20,078 bases of DNA. Source: Opitutaceae bacterium. Its GTDB lineage: Bacteria > Verrucomicrobiota > Verrucomicrobiia > Opitutales > Opitutaceae. A program made the translations under genes and the position numbers. The stretch covers positions 1 to 20,078 of the forward strand of contig SYDD01000224.1 of assembly GCA_005786775.1 (NCBI GenBank). Direction: 5' to 3'. Shown piece by piece: positions 7,893 through 13,779 of this stretch (position 1 is its first letter; every line of letters starts with the position of its first letter). The notes beneath the pieces are model-generated. The model saw nothing but the letters and a program-made list of their open reading frames with translations. It ran no database searches and had not been told where the DNA came from.

Positions 7893-9608
7893 ATGAGCAG
7901 CCACCCCACCACCCCGGGCGCGCGGGCCCACACCTACGACGCGATCGTCGTCGGTTCCGGCATCAGCGGCGGCTGGGCGGCCAAGGAACTCTGCGAGGCC
8001 GGCCTGCGCACGCTCGTGCTCGAGCGCGGCCGCGACGTGCAGCACCTCCGCGACTACCCCACGGCGCTCGCCAACCCCTGGGACCTGCCCCACCGCGGCC
8101 GCCTGCCCCGCGCCCTCGCCCAGGCCAACCCCATCGCCCGCAAGTGCTACGCCTTCGACGAGGCCACGGAGCACTTCTTCGCCAAGGACGCCGAGCAGCC
8201 CTACGTGCAGGAAAAGCCCTTCGACTGGATCCGCGGCTACCAGGTCGGGGGCAAGTCCCTCATCTGGGCGCGCCAGACCCAGCGTTGGAGCCACCACGAC
8301 TTCGAAGGTCCCGCGCGCGACGGCTTCGCCGAATGGCCCATCACCTACGACGAGCTCGCGCCCTGGTACAGCCACGTGGAGCGCTTCGTCGGGATCAGCG
8401 GGAACCGCGACGGGGTCGAGGGGCTGCCGGACGGCGAGTTTCTTCCGGCCTGGGAGATGAATGACGCCGAGCGCGCGATGGCCGGGCGCATCGAGGGCGC
8501 GTTCCCCGGCCGCCGCGTGGTGCAGGGCCGCTGCGCCCACCTGACCGAGGCCCGCCCGGAGCACCTCGCCCAGGGCCGCGGCAAGTGCCAGTCCCGTAAC
8601 CTCTGCTACCGCGGTTGCCCGTTCGGCGGCTACTTCTCCTCCAATTCCTCCACGTTACCCTGGGCCGCCCGCACCGGGAACCTCACCATCCGCCCCGGCT
8701 CCGTCGTCGAATCCATCCTCCACGATGACGCCACCGGCCGCGCCTCGGGAGTCCGGGTAATCGACGCCGCGACCAAGGCGGTCACGGAGTACTTCGCGAA
8801 GGTGATCTTCGTGAACGCGGCCTGCCTCAACACGAACCTGATTTTGCTGAACTCGAAGTCGCGCCGGTACCCCGCCGGCCTTGGCAACGACCACGGGCTG
8901 CTCGGCCGCCACGTGGCGTTCCACAACTACCGCGGCAGCCTCAACGCCTCCCTCGAGGGGTTCGCCGACTCCTACTACTCCGGCCGCCGGCCCACCCAGC
9001 CGATGATGCCCAACTTCCGCAACGTCACGCGGCAGGAGACGGATTTCCAGCGCGGGTATATGGTGTTCTTCAGCGCGGCCCGCCGCGGCTGGACGCGCGG
9101 CCAGGGCGCGCCCGGCATCGGCGCCAAGTACAAAGAGGAGCTGACCCGCCCTGGCCCGTGGGGCATCTATATGATGATGCAGGGCGAGACGATCCCGCGG
9201 TACGAGAACCACGTGCGGCTCTCGGCTAACCAGCGCGACCCGTGGGGCATCCCGCAACTGGTGACCTCCATCGGGTACACCGAGAATGACGAGCGGATGA
9301 TCCGGGACTTCCTCGCACAGGGCCGCGCGATGCTCGAGGCGGCCGGCGCCCGCGACATCCGCGCGACCGACGACCGCCGCAACCCGGGGCTCGACATCCA
9401 CGAGATGGGTGGCGCCCGGATGGGGCGCGACCCGCGGCAGTCGCTCCTCAACCGCTGGAACCAGTTCCACACCTGCCCGAACGTGTTCGTCACCGACGGC
9501 GCCTGCATGGCGTCGACGGGCGTGCAGAATCCCTCCCTGACCTTCATGGCGCTCACCGCCCGGGCTGCCCGGCACGCGGTCGACGAGCTCGGGAAAGGCA
9601 CCCTGTGA
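7893..9608 (+). CDS. GMC family oxidoreductase, large FAD subunit of a periplasmic dehydrogenase
   Basis: The protein is 571 residues. The FAD-binding motif VVGSGISGGWAAKELCEAG is near the N-terminus, ending in LVLERG. GMC signature segments follow, including YQVGGKSLIWARQTQRW. The C-terminal catalytic region has IHEMGGARMG with H503 and GVQNPSLTFMALTARAA with N546. Three cysteines at 232, 238 and 242 (KCQSRNLCYRGCP) resemble the Fe-S-binding Cys-rich segment of FAD-dependent glucose dehydrogenase large subunits, with one neighbouring Cys replaced. The protein has no signal peptide. It overlaps by four bases with a Tat-signal small subunit, so the complex is probably exported together. It should oxidise a sugar, sugar acid or alcohol and pass electrons onward; the substrate is unknown. 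The ATG at 7893 was chosen because it leaves a short leader before the FAD motif. Confidence 0.93.
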   Translation: MSSHPTTPGARAHTYDAIVVGSGISGGWAAKELCEAGLRTLVLERGRDVQHLRDYPTALANPWDLPHRGRLPRALAQANPIARKCYAFDEATEHFFAKDAEQPYVQEKPFDWIRGYQVGGKSLIWARQTQRWSHHDFEGPARDGFAEWPITYDELAPWYSHVERFVGISGNRDGVEGLPDGEFLPAWEMNDAERAMAGRIEGAFPGRRVVQGRCAHLTEARPEHLAQGRGKCQSRNLCYRGCPFGGYFSSNSSTLPWAARTGNLTIRPGSVVESILHDDATGRASGVRVIDAATKAVTEYFAKVIFVNAACLNTNLILLNSKSRRYPAGLGNDHGLLGRHVAFHNYRGSLNASLEGFADSYYSGRRPTQPMMPNFRNVTRQETDFQRGYMVFFSAARRGWTRGQGAPGIGAKYKEELTRPGPWGIYMMMQGETIPRYENHVRLSANQRDPWGIPQLVTSIGYTENDERMIRDFLAQGRAMLEAAGARDIRATDDRRNPGLDIHEMGGARMGRDPRQSLLNRWNQFHTCPNVFVTDGACMASTGVQNPSLTFMALTARAARHAVDELGKGTL

Positions 9609-10147
9609 ATCGCCGCACCCTGCTCCGCCACGCCGCCCAGCTCGCGGCCGCCGCCGCGCTCGGCTCCCTCCCCCACCGCGGCTGGTCCGCCCTGCCGCGC
9701 CCCGACGGCTGGAGCGCCTCCGAGGAGGCCCTGCTCGACGCCATCGGCGACACCATTTTGCCCGCCACCCCGGGTTCCCCGGGCGCGGGGTCGGTCGCGA
9801 TCGGGCGCTTCATTTTGGTGATGACTGCCGACTGCTATCCGCCCGCCGCGGCCGAAGCGGTGCGGCGGCTGCTGGCCGAGGTCGCAAAACGCGCGCAGGC
9901 GGCGGGGTCCCGCCTGTTCCCTGAACTGCCCACCGCGGAGCGGGAAAGCCTGCTGGTGGCCCTCGAGCGCCAGCCGCCGCCTGCCCGCGACGGGGTGGCC
10001 CCGTGGCGTCACGTGAAGGATCTGACGCTGCTCGGGTACTTCACGGCCGAGGCGGGCGCGACCCAGGCCCTGCGCTACGATCCGGTGCCCGGCGCCTACC
10101 GCGGCTCGGTGCCCCTGCGCCCCGGCGACCGCGCCTGGGCGACGTGA
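9605..10147 (+). CDS. Gluconate 2-dehydrogenase subunit 3 family protein (Tat-exported small subunit)
   Basis: The protein is 180 residues. It starts at GTG 9605, within the GTGA that also contains the stop of the GMC gene, so translation is coupled. The N-terminus MNRRTLLRHAAQLAAAAALG is a twin-arginine signal followed by a hydrophobic run. The body (EEALLDAIGDTILPATPGSPGA and further helices) matches the small gamma subunit of flavin-dependent membrane gluconate, fructose and glucose dehydrogenases. In those enzymes the small subunit carries the Tat signal and the large GMC subunit crosses with it. By analogy this protein should escort the upstream flavoprotein to the periplasm and stabilise it. 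The cytochrome c subunit of classical three-subunit enzymes is not encoded next door, so the electron acceptor is unknown. Confidence 0.88.
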   Translation: MNRRTLLRHAAQLAAAAALGSLPHRGWSALPRPDGWSASEEALLDAIGDTILPATPGSPGAGSVAIGRFILVMTADCYPPAAAEAVRRLLAEVAKRAQAAGSRLFPELPTAERESLLVALERQPPPARDGVAPWRHVKDLTLLGYFTAEAGATQALRYDPVPGAYRGSVPLRPGDRAWAT

Positions 10148-10176
10148 GGCGGGGCGCACTTGCCCCATAAACTCGG

Positions 10177-10216
10177 GTAGGCGACACCCTTGACGCGGAT
10201 CACGTAGGAGACACCC
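10177..10216. repeat. Imperfect direct repeat upstream of the toxin-antitoxin pair
   Basis: Two copies of GTAGGNGACACCC lie at 10177-10189 and 10204-10216, 27 bp apart start to start, with one mismatch. They are directly upstream of the small antitoxin-like gene. They could be an autoregulatory operator. Alternatively they could be the remnant of an insertion-sequence end, since repeated internal transposase-binding motifs of this kind occur in some IS termini. The sequence alone does not decide. Confidence 0.4.
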
Positions 10217-10224
10217 CTCCGACT

Positions 10225-10455
10225 ATGAAAAAGAAACCCTCCCGGAAGCTTCGCGCGCGCACTGAATCCTGGACGCGCCGGGCATCCAAACCGACGCCGC
10301 TGACCAGCGTTCCCGGCCACAAGGTCGCTTCGCCGAGAGCCGTGTCCGCACCCGCCAAGCTGCAGCCAATATTCACAGGGCGAGACTGGAACAAGTTACC
10401 GAAGATCAATTTCGACTCCACGCTGATCATCTCGGAGGAGCGCGACGGCCGCTGA
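10225..10455 (+). CDS. Probable degenerate Phd/YefM-like antitoxin
   Basis: A 76-residue basic protein ends 7 bp before a PIN toxin gene, the position of an antitoxin. Its last residues (NFDSTLIISEERDGR) resemble the toxin-binding tail of Phd-type antitoxins paired with PIN proteins, which often end in a DEER-like acidic stretch. The N-terminal half (KLRARTESWTRRASK, then GHKVASPRAVSAPAK) is reminiscent of the Phd fold pattern of an LR..T segment followed by a G.K.VA segment. However, it is low in hydrophobics and full of Arg, Ser and Pro, so it may be a decayed or frameshifted DNA-binding domain. A purine-rich AGGAG lies 14 bases before the ATG, which is long for a ribosome site. The antitoxin role is inferred mainly from position; the frame may not fold as a normal antitoxin. 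Confidence 0.5.
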   Translation: MKKKPSRKLRARTESWTRRASKPTPLTSVPGHKVASPRAVSAPAKLQPIFTGRDWNKLPKINFDSTLIISEERDGR

Positions 10456-10462
10456 GGTCACG

Positions 10463-10903
10463 GTGCACTATTTGGACACCTCCTACCTGCTGAAGCTGTA
10501 CGCCCACGAAACCGGATCAGCCGAAGTCAATGCGTGGAGGACTGGCCAGCGCGGTTTCGTCTGCTCGCGGCACGGCAAACTGGAACTGGTTTCCGGCCTC
10601 AAGCGCCATCAGCGGGAAGGCCGGATCGACGCCGTCGGTCTGGGCCAGTCCTTAACTCAGTTGGCCGCGGATGAGATCCGTCGGCTAATCATTTGGCTGC
10701 CGGTGGAAAACAACCTGTTCGAGGACGCCTGCGCACGCCTCGCGGCGCTGCGACCCTCCGTCTTCATCCGCGCCGCGGATGCGCTTCATCTGGCCTGCGC
10801 TGCCAGGACCGGACTGAAGGAAATCTACAGCCACGATCGACACCTGCTGGCCGCCGCCCCTCACTTCGGTCTCGAGGGAATCGATATCCTATCAACCTCC
10901 TGA
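10463..10903 (+). CDS. PIN-domain ribonuclease toxin (VapC-like)
   Basis: The protein is 146 residues, a typical PIN toxin size. It starts MHYLDTSYLLKLYAHETGSA. The four acidic residues expected for the Mg-binding active site are present: D5, E41 (KLELVSGL), D106 (RAADALHLACA) and D125 (YSHDRHLLAAA). Such toxins cleave RNA, often tRNA or rRNA, when the antitoxin is lost. The GTG start at 10463 is chosen because a GAGG ribosome-binding sequence lies four bases upstream and the family N-terminus begins right there. It follows the antitoxin-like gene with a 7-bp gap, so the two are co-transcribed. Base composition is less GC-rich than in the flanking dehydrogenase genes, which suggests acquisition by transfer. 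Confidence 0.88.
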   Translation: MHYLDTSYLLKLYAHETGSAEVNAWRTGQRGFVCSRHGKLELVSGLKRHQREGRIDAVGLGQSLTQLAADEIRRLIIWLPVENNLFEDACARLAALRPSVFIRAADALHLACAARTGLKEIYSHDRHLLAAAPHFGLEGIDILSTS

Positions 10904-11149
10904 GGCTGGTCTGACGACGGCATCGTCCGTCCCCGGATGAGCCAAGCTCCAATCTTGGTGCTACAGGGGCGCCCTCGGGGCGACGCGCCGCAGTGGCCCC
11001 GCCGCCCGCGGTGAATAATCGGTGAACAAGGTTGGGCCCAACTTATTCACCGTTCCGCCCGGTGCAGCGATCGTGAGGAACTCCTGCTTTCCTTTCGGAC
11101 CAAGGCGGACACGGTCTCCCTTGTTCCTTGATAGAACAGTCGCAGCGCA
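10904..11149. other. Non-coding stretch after the PIN gene with several hairpins
   Basis: No credible gene is seen. Short inverted repeats are frequent: CCAAG/CTTGG (10942-10946 with 10954-10958), CGCCC/GGGCG (10970-10974 with 10978-10982) and GTTC/GAAC (11123-11126 with 11134-11137). None is followed by a T-run. The 5' end and promoter of the downstream structured RNA could lie here, but I see no clear -35/-10 pair. Confidence 0.5.
11009..11052. repeat. Palindrome cluster of three CGGTGAAYAA units around GTTGGGCCCAAC
   Basis: CGGTGAATAA is at 11009-11018, CGGTGAACAA at 11020-11029 and the inverted TTATTCACCG at 11043-11052. Between the last two sits GTTGGGCCCAAC (11031-11042), a perfect 12-base palindrome. 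Segment 11020-11052 is almost wholly self-complementary, apart from one extra G and one mismatch, and the upstream unit gives a second possible partner for the right arm. This is strong symmetry in an AT-richer patch. It could be an operator, a cruciform-forming site, or a scar or recombination site of a mobile element. Confidence 0.6.
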
Positions 11150-11987
11150 GCGGCCTGAAAAACGCCACTGAGAGCACGACTGGGATACTCCCGGGCGACC
11201 GGGGAAAGGAAGGCGGCAACTGGTGCCGCCCTCCCCTCGACGCGGCGCAAGCCGCGCCCAGGCATATGTCACCAGTTCCTCTGGCCGGAGTCGTGTCCGG
11301 TCAGTTCACGCACGAATCAGGAACTGTGCGGCCAGGCGTGATCAGAAACCACGCCCAGCCGAGTCAGGTCCGCGGGAAGTTTCGAACCGCGGATCCACGC
11401 AGTCACCCCAGAGGGTAACGGTTGCTACTGCGCCGACCAGAACGCCAAAGCCTTTCCCGGCGGGACGACCCCGCCAAAAGGCCCGCTCCCCAGACGGGAA
11501 CGGGCGCGCAAAGGAGAGGCTGCGGCGGGGAGCGCACGGACCTGGCAAAGTCCGTCCACCTCCTCCGGGGGCGGTGTCGAAAAACGGCATCACCCCCCTG
11601 CAAACGCGAAACGCAACCTGAGAGGCAAGAGGTCAGACCCGTAACACGGGGCCAACGGCCGGCTAATCCCCGGCGCCGTCCCCGTGGTCACGGTGCCGAC
11701 GCGAAGCACCTTTGCAGGCGTGTCAGCACCACGTCCGGCGCGAGGTCCCCGGCAGGGGACGTCCGAACCGGGCGCAGAGGCCTCACTCGAAAGATTCCGG
11801 CTGGAAACGGCCGGGACGGTCCCGCTATGAGACCGGAACTCCGCCTGCCGCGGAGAGTGGCGTCGGGAAACACACCGCCCGCGAAAGCGAGAGCGCCCAA
11901 GCGTGTGTAAACGGGAAAGAGCGCGTGGCGAACGCCCACTCCCACATAAGCCCCGGAGACCGAAAGGTTTCCGGGGCTTTTTGTTTG
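11150..11987 (+). ncRNA. Candidate large structured non-coding RNA, family not recognised
   Basis: About 0.8 kb has no credible protein but a dense run of strong hairpins ending in an intrinsic terminator on the plus strand. Clear helices include CCCGG-GCGA-CCGGG (11190-11203), GGCGGC/GCCGCC (11212-11230), CGCGGC-GCAA-GCCGCG (11241-11256), CAGTTCCT/AGGAACTG (11273-11280 with 11319-11326) enclosing a 9-bp hairpin (11281-11304), TCCGCGG/CCGCGGA (11369-11393), and a two-tier stem GCCTTT+GGCGGG with CCCGCC+AAAGGC (11450-11482). Further helices are ACGGAC/GTCCGT (11536-11555), CCCGT/ACGGG (11638-11650), CGGCGCCGT/ACGGTGCCG (11671-11698), GTCCCC/GGGGAC (11745-11760), CCGGCT/GGCCGG (11797-11814) and CTCCGC/GCGGAG (11839-11855). 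GAGTGGCGT at 11855-11863 pairs with 11932-11941 to close a multibranch domain holding ACACAC/GTGTGT and a GAAA hairpin. Unpaired parts are rich in GAAA-like motifs. The 5' end is a guess; helices were found by eye, without energy or covariation. Confidence 0.65.
11948..11986 (+). terminator. Strong intrinsic terminator of the structured RNA
   Basis: The left arm 11949-11961 and right arm 11966-11978 pair over 13 bp, with one G-U, across a GAAA tetraloop (11962-11965). The run TTTTTGTTT follows from about 11978. On the other strand no T-run follows the stem, so transcription ends here from the left. This is the best evidence that the region upstream is a discrete plus-strand transcript. Confidence 0.9.
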
Positions 11988-12423
11988 CCTGCATCCCCAG
12001 GCCCTTCCGCGCCCACCGCCCCGAGGCCCGCCCCGCCGGCGCGCAGGCCCGCAGTCATCCTTGCGCTATCCTAACCCCTTGGCTTTGAGCCGATAAGCCC
12101 TAGCTTTTCCGTTCCGAGCTGGAACCTTGCGCCAATCTTTGTCCTTCGGTTATTCTTCGGTCATCCTTCGGTTCTATCAACATTTTAGGTCAATTTACCT
12201 AGGTAAAACCGAAGGGTTACCGAAGGATAACCGAAGGATGTAGCTAGGAGCATCGGAGGGAAAGGCCACGCAGGCGCTGCCGGCGGGATGGCGACCCAAA
12301 GCGCCCGGGATCAAGGCGCGGACGGATTCCGGGTGGCGTCTATGGACGCCACGCACCGCTCCCGATCCGCCGATCAGCCCTTTGCGCCTTTTGTGGCCAT
12401 CGCTTCCGGTCTTTCCGAGGCCA
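11988..12423. other. Intergenic region without genes, holding a phased inverted repeat array
   Basis: No credible coding sequence is seen between the RNA terminator and the end of the convergent sensor-kinase gene. The middle (about 12060-12240) is clearly more AT-rich than the surroundings and holds the CTTCGG array described separately. Near the kinase end there is a perfect 8-bp hairpin, GTGGCGTC/GACGCCAC (12333-12340 with 12345-12352, loop TATG). No T-run follows it, so it is at best a weak terminator for the kinase operon. Confidence 0.6.
12142..12238. repeat. Inverted array of 3+3 CTTCGG repeats with 11-bp phasing
   Basis: The left arm 12142-12173 contains CTTCGG at 12144, 12155 and 12166. 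The right arm 12207-12238 contains the complement CCGAAG at 12209, 12220 and 12231. Both triplets have exact 11-bp spacing, about one helical turn. The two 32-base arms are inverted copies matching at 29 of 32 positions. The 33-base spacer is AT-rich and contains most of the perfect palindrome TTTACCTAGGTAAA (12194-12207). The layout resembles iterons or a cooperative protein-binding site; transcribed, it would form one long hairpin. No T-run adjoins it, so it is not a simple terminator. No protein partner is evident in the window. Confidence 0.8.
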
Positions 12424-13779
12424 TTAAGCGACCGCGGCGGATCGCACCGCCGCATCCGGGAACTGGATGCTCACCCGCGCGCCGCCCGCCGGGGAACGCG
12501 CGGTCCGGAGCGCCCAACCCTGTGTCTCGCTCAGTCTCCGGGCCAGCGCCAGACCCAGCCCGTAGCCCCGCGGCCGCGCCTCATCGCCCGCCTCCGGGAA
12601 ACCGGGGCCTTCATCGTCAATCGCCAGGGTGCCGTCTTCCGACCACGACACGGTCACCGGCCCCTCGGGCGCATGCTGGAGGGCGTTGCCAATCAGATTG
12701 TGCACCAGCATCAGCAGGACTTCCCGGTCCGCGGAAAGGCGCACCTCCGGCGGGATCGCCAACCTGAGGTCACGCGCCGGATCCGGACGGATGATCCGCT
12801 GATCCTCCATTGCCTCCTCCACGACCGGGCGCAGCGGGACCCATTGGACGCCGGTCCGTTCCCGCCCCTCCCGCGCCAGCACGAGGAAGAACTGCACCAG
12901 GCGCTCGGCGCGCTGCACGGCACGCGTCATCCGGGCCAGCGCCCGCGCCCGGCCCTCCGGCTCCTCGACCACCTCGGGCAGCAGGTCAGCCGCGGCCTTG
13001 AGCACCGCCAGCGGCGTGCGCAGCTCGGGGCTGCATTCCGCGATGAACTGGCGTTCCCGTGCGAGGGATTCAGCCACCCGCAAGCGGGACTCATCCAGCG
13101 CCCGCGCCAGGTAACCGACCTCATCCTCCGCGCATCCTTCCGCCAAGGGGCGCGGCGGCGACTCCACGCGCCCAGCGGTCGCCTGCACCCGCGCCGCCAG
13201 CGCGACCACCGGCCGCACCGTCCAGCGGACGATCAGCGCGCTCAGCAGGAGCGCCAGCAGCCCGACGGCGCAGGATGCCGCCAGGATCCCGGCGCCGATG
13301 CGCGCGCTGCGCGCCTCCGTGAATTCGAGCGACGAAAGGTCGGCGAGCCACCAACCGGCGCCGGCCCGGTCGGGCAGCAGTCGGTATTCCCGCTCCCGAT
13401 CGGGGGCGAGCCAGACGCGCCAGCGATCCGCGAAGCCCCCGACGAGGACGAAGGTGGCACCGTCAGCGGAGGCGAACAACTCGTGCGGACCGGGACCCTC
13501 GGGCCTCGCGGACAAGCCCGTTCTTTGCCGTAGAGCGGCCTCGTCCTCCAGACGGGTTAGCCAGGGCGGCGCGGCGGAGGCGTGCGCCGCGTGTTCCTGC
13601 GCCTGCACCGCCTCGCTCAAGCGGGTATCCAGCATCGCATCCTCGGCCTCGAGGACGAGGAGCCAGCCCGCCGTGGCCATCACGGTGAAGCCACCGATCG
13701 CGGCCAGCGTCACGACAAGGAGGATCCGGGAGCGCAGGCGACGCGGGACCGCACGGGAAGCGGCGGAAGGGCTGCTCAC
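12424..13779 (-). CDS. Sensor histidine kinase with the phospho-accepting His replaced by Pro
   Basis: A 451-residue membrane sensor of a two-component system. The first transmembrane helix is at about residues 18-43 and the second at about 163-187 (AGILAASCAVGLLALLLSALIV), enclosing a sensor domain of about 120 residues outside the membrane. HAMP-like and dimerisation segments follow. The H-box reads ECSPELRTPLAVLKAAADLL: where the family has SHELRTPL, residue 251 is proline (codon CCC at 13029-13027). The ATPase part looks intact, with the N-box LVHNLIGNALQHAPEG, the G1 box IDDEGPGF and the G2 box GYGLGLALARRL. The GTG start at 13779 overlaps the stop of the response-regulator gene (GTGA), so the two are translationally coupled. 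With Pro at this site, standard autophosphorylation is not expected. Phosphatase-only, heterodimeric or non-catalytic roles are possible, as is a sequencing error (CAC to CCC is one base). Confidence 0.9.
   Translation of the reverse strand: MSSPSAASRAVPRRLRSRILLVVTLAAIGGFTVMATAGWLLVLEAEDAMLDTRLSEAVQAQEHAAHASAAPPWLTRLEDEAALRQRTGLSARPEGPGPHELFASADGATFVLVGGFADRWRVWLAPDREREYRLLPDRAGAGWWLADLSSLEFTEARSARIGAGILAASCAVGLLALLLSALIVRWTVRPVVALAARVQATAGRVESPPRPLAEGCAEDEVGYLARALDESRLRVAESLARERQFIAECSPELRTPLAVLKAAADLLPEVVEEPEGRARALARMTRAVQRAERLVQFFLVLAREGRERTGVQWVPLRPVVEEAMEDQRIIRPDPARDLRLAIPPEVRLSADREVLLMLVHNLIGNALQHAPEGPVTVSWSEDGTLAIDDEGPGFPEAGDEARPRGYGLGLALARRLSETQGWALRTARSPAGGARVSIQFPDAAVRSAAVA

Noticed and set aside
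7748..7933. N-terminal extension of HrpB
   Set aside because: It would run through the divergent promoter region and into the GMC gene; the HrpB family N-terminus matches the start at 7747.
11031..11042. Integron attC core sites (GTTRRRY and RYYYAAC both occur) next to a toxin-antitoxin cassette
   Set aside because: The two boxes overlap in a single 12-base palindrome and in the wrong order; no second pair lies at attC distance and no integrase is present.
11369..11400. tRNA-like T-arm (TTCGAA between CCGCGG arms, followed by a CCA) hinting at tmRNA or a tRNA
   Set aside because: The loop is 11 bases instead of 7, no acceptor, D or anticodon arms can be drawn, and no tag-peptide frame is present.
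11422..11910. 162-residue open frame inside the structured RNA region
   Set aside because: The product is almost only Arg, Pro, Gly, Ala and Ser with no domain pattern, and the DNA is explained by many hairpins.
11948..11979. Group II intron domain V (hairpin with AGC near the 5' base and GAAA loop)
   Set aside because: The stem lacks the two-base bulge and its right arm is followed by a T-run, so it is a terminator; no reverse transcriptase and no intron ends were found.
11536..11987. RNase P RNA, because of an AAAGTCCG segment in a structured RNA of fitting size
   Set aside because: The surrounding conserved blocks are missing: no ACAGAA..GGCTTA-type 3' strand and no GTAAGAGCGCACC-type loop, and the AAAGTCCG lies in the loop and arm of a local 6-bp hairpin.
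12142..12238. CRISPR array
   Set aside because: The units are only 11 bp, have no spacers and are arranged as an inverted pair of triplets; no cas genes are nearby.
12333..12352. Terminator of the kinase operon
   Set aside because: The hairpin is perfect but only 8 bp and no T-run follows on the minus strand; listed only as part of the intergenic region.
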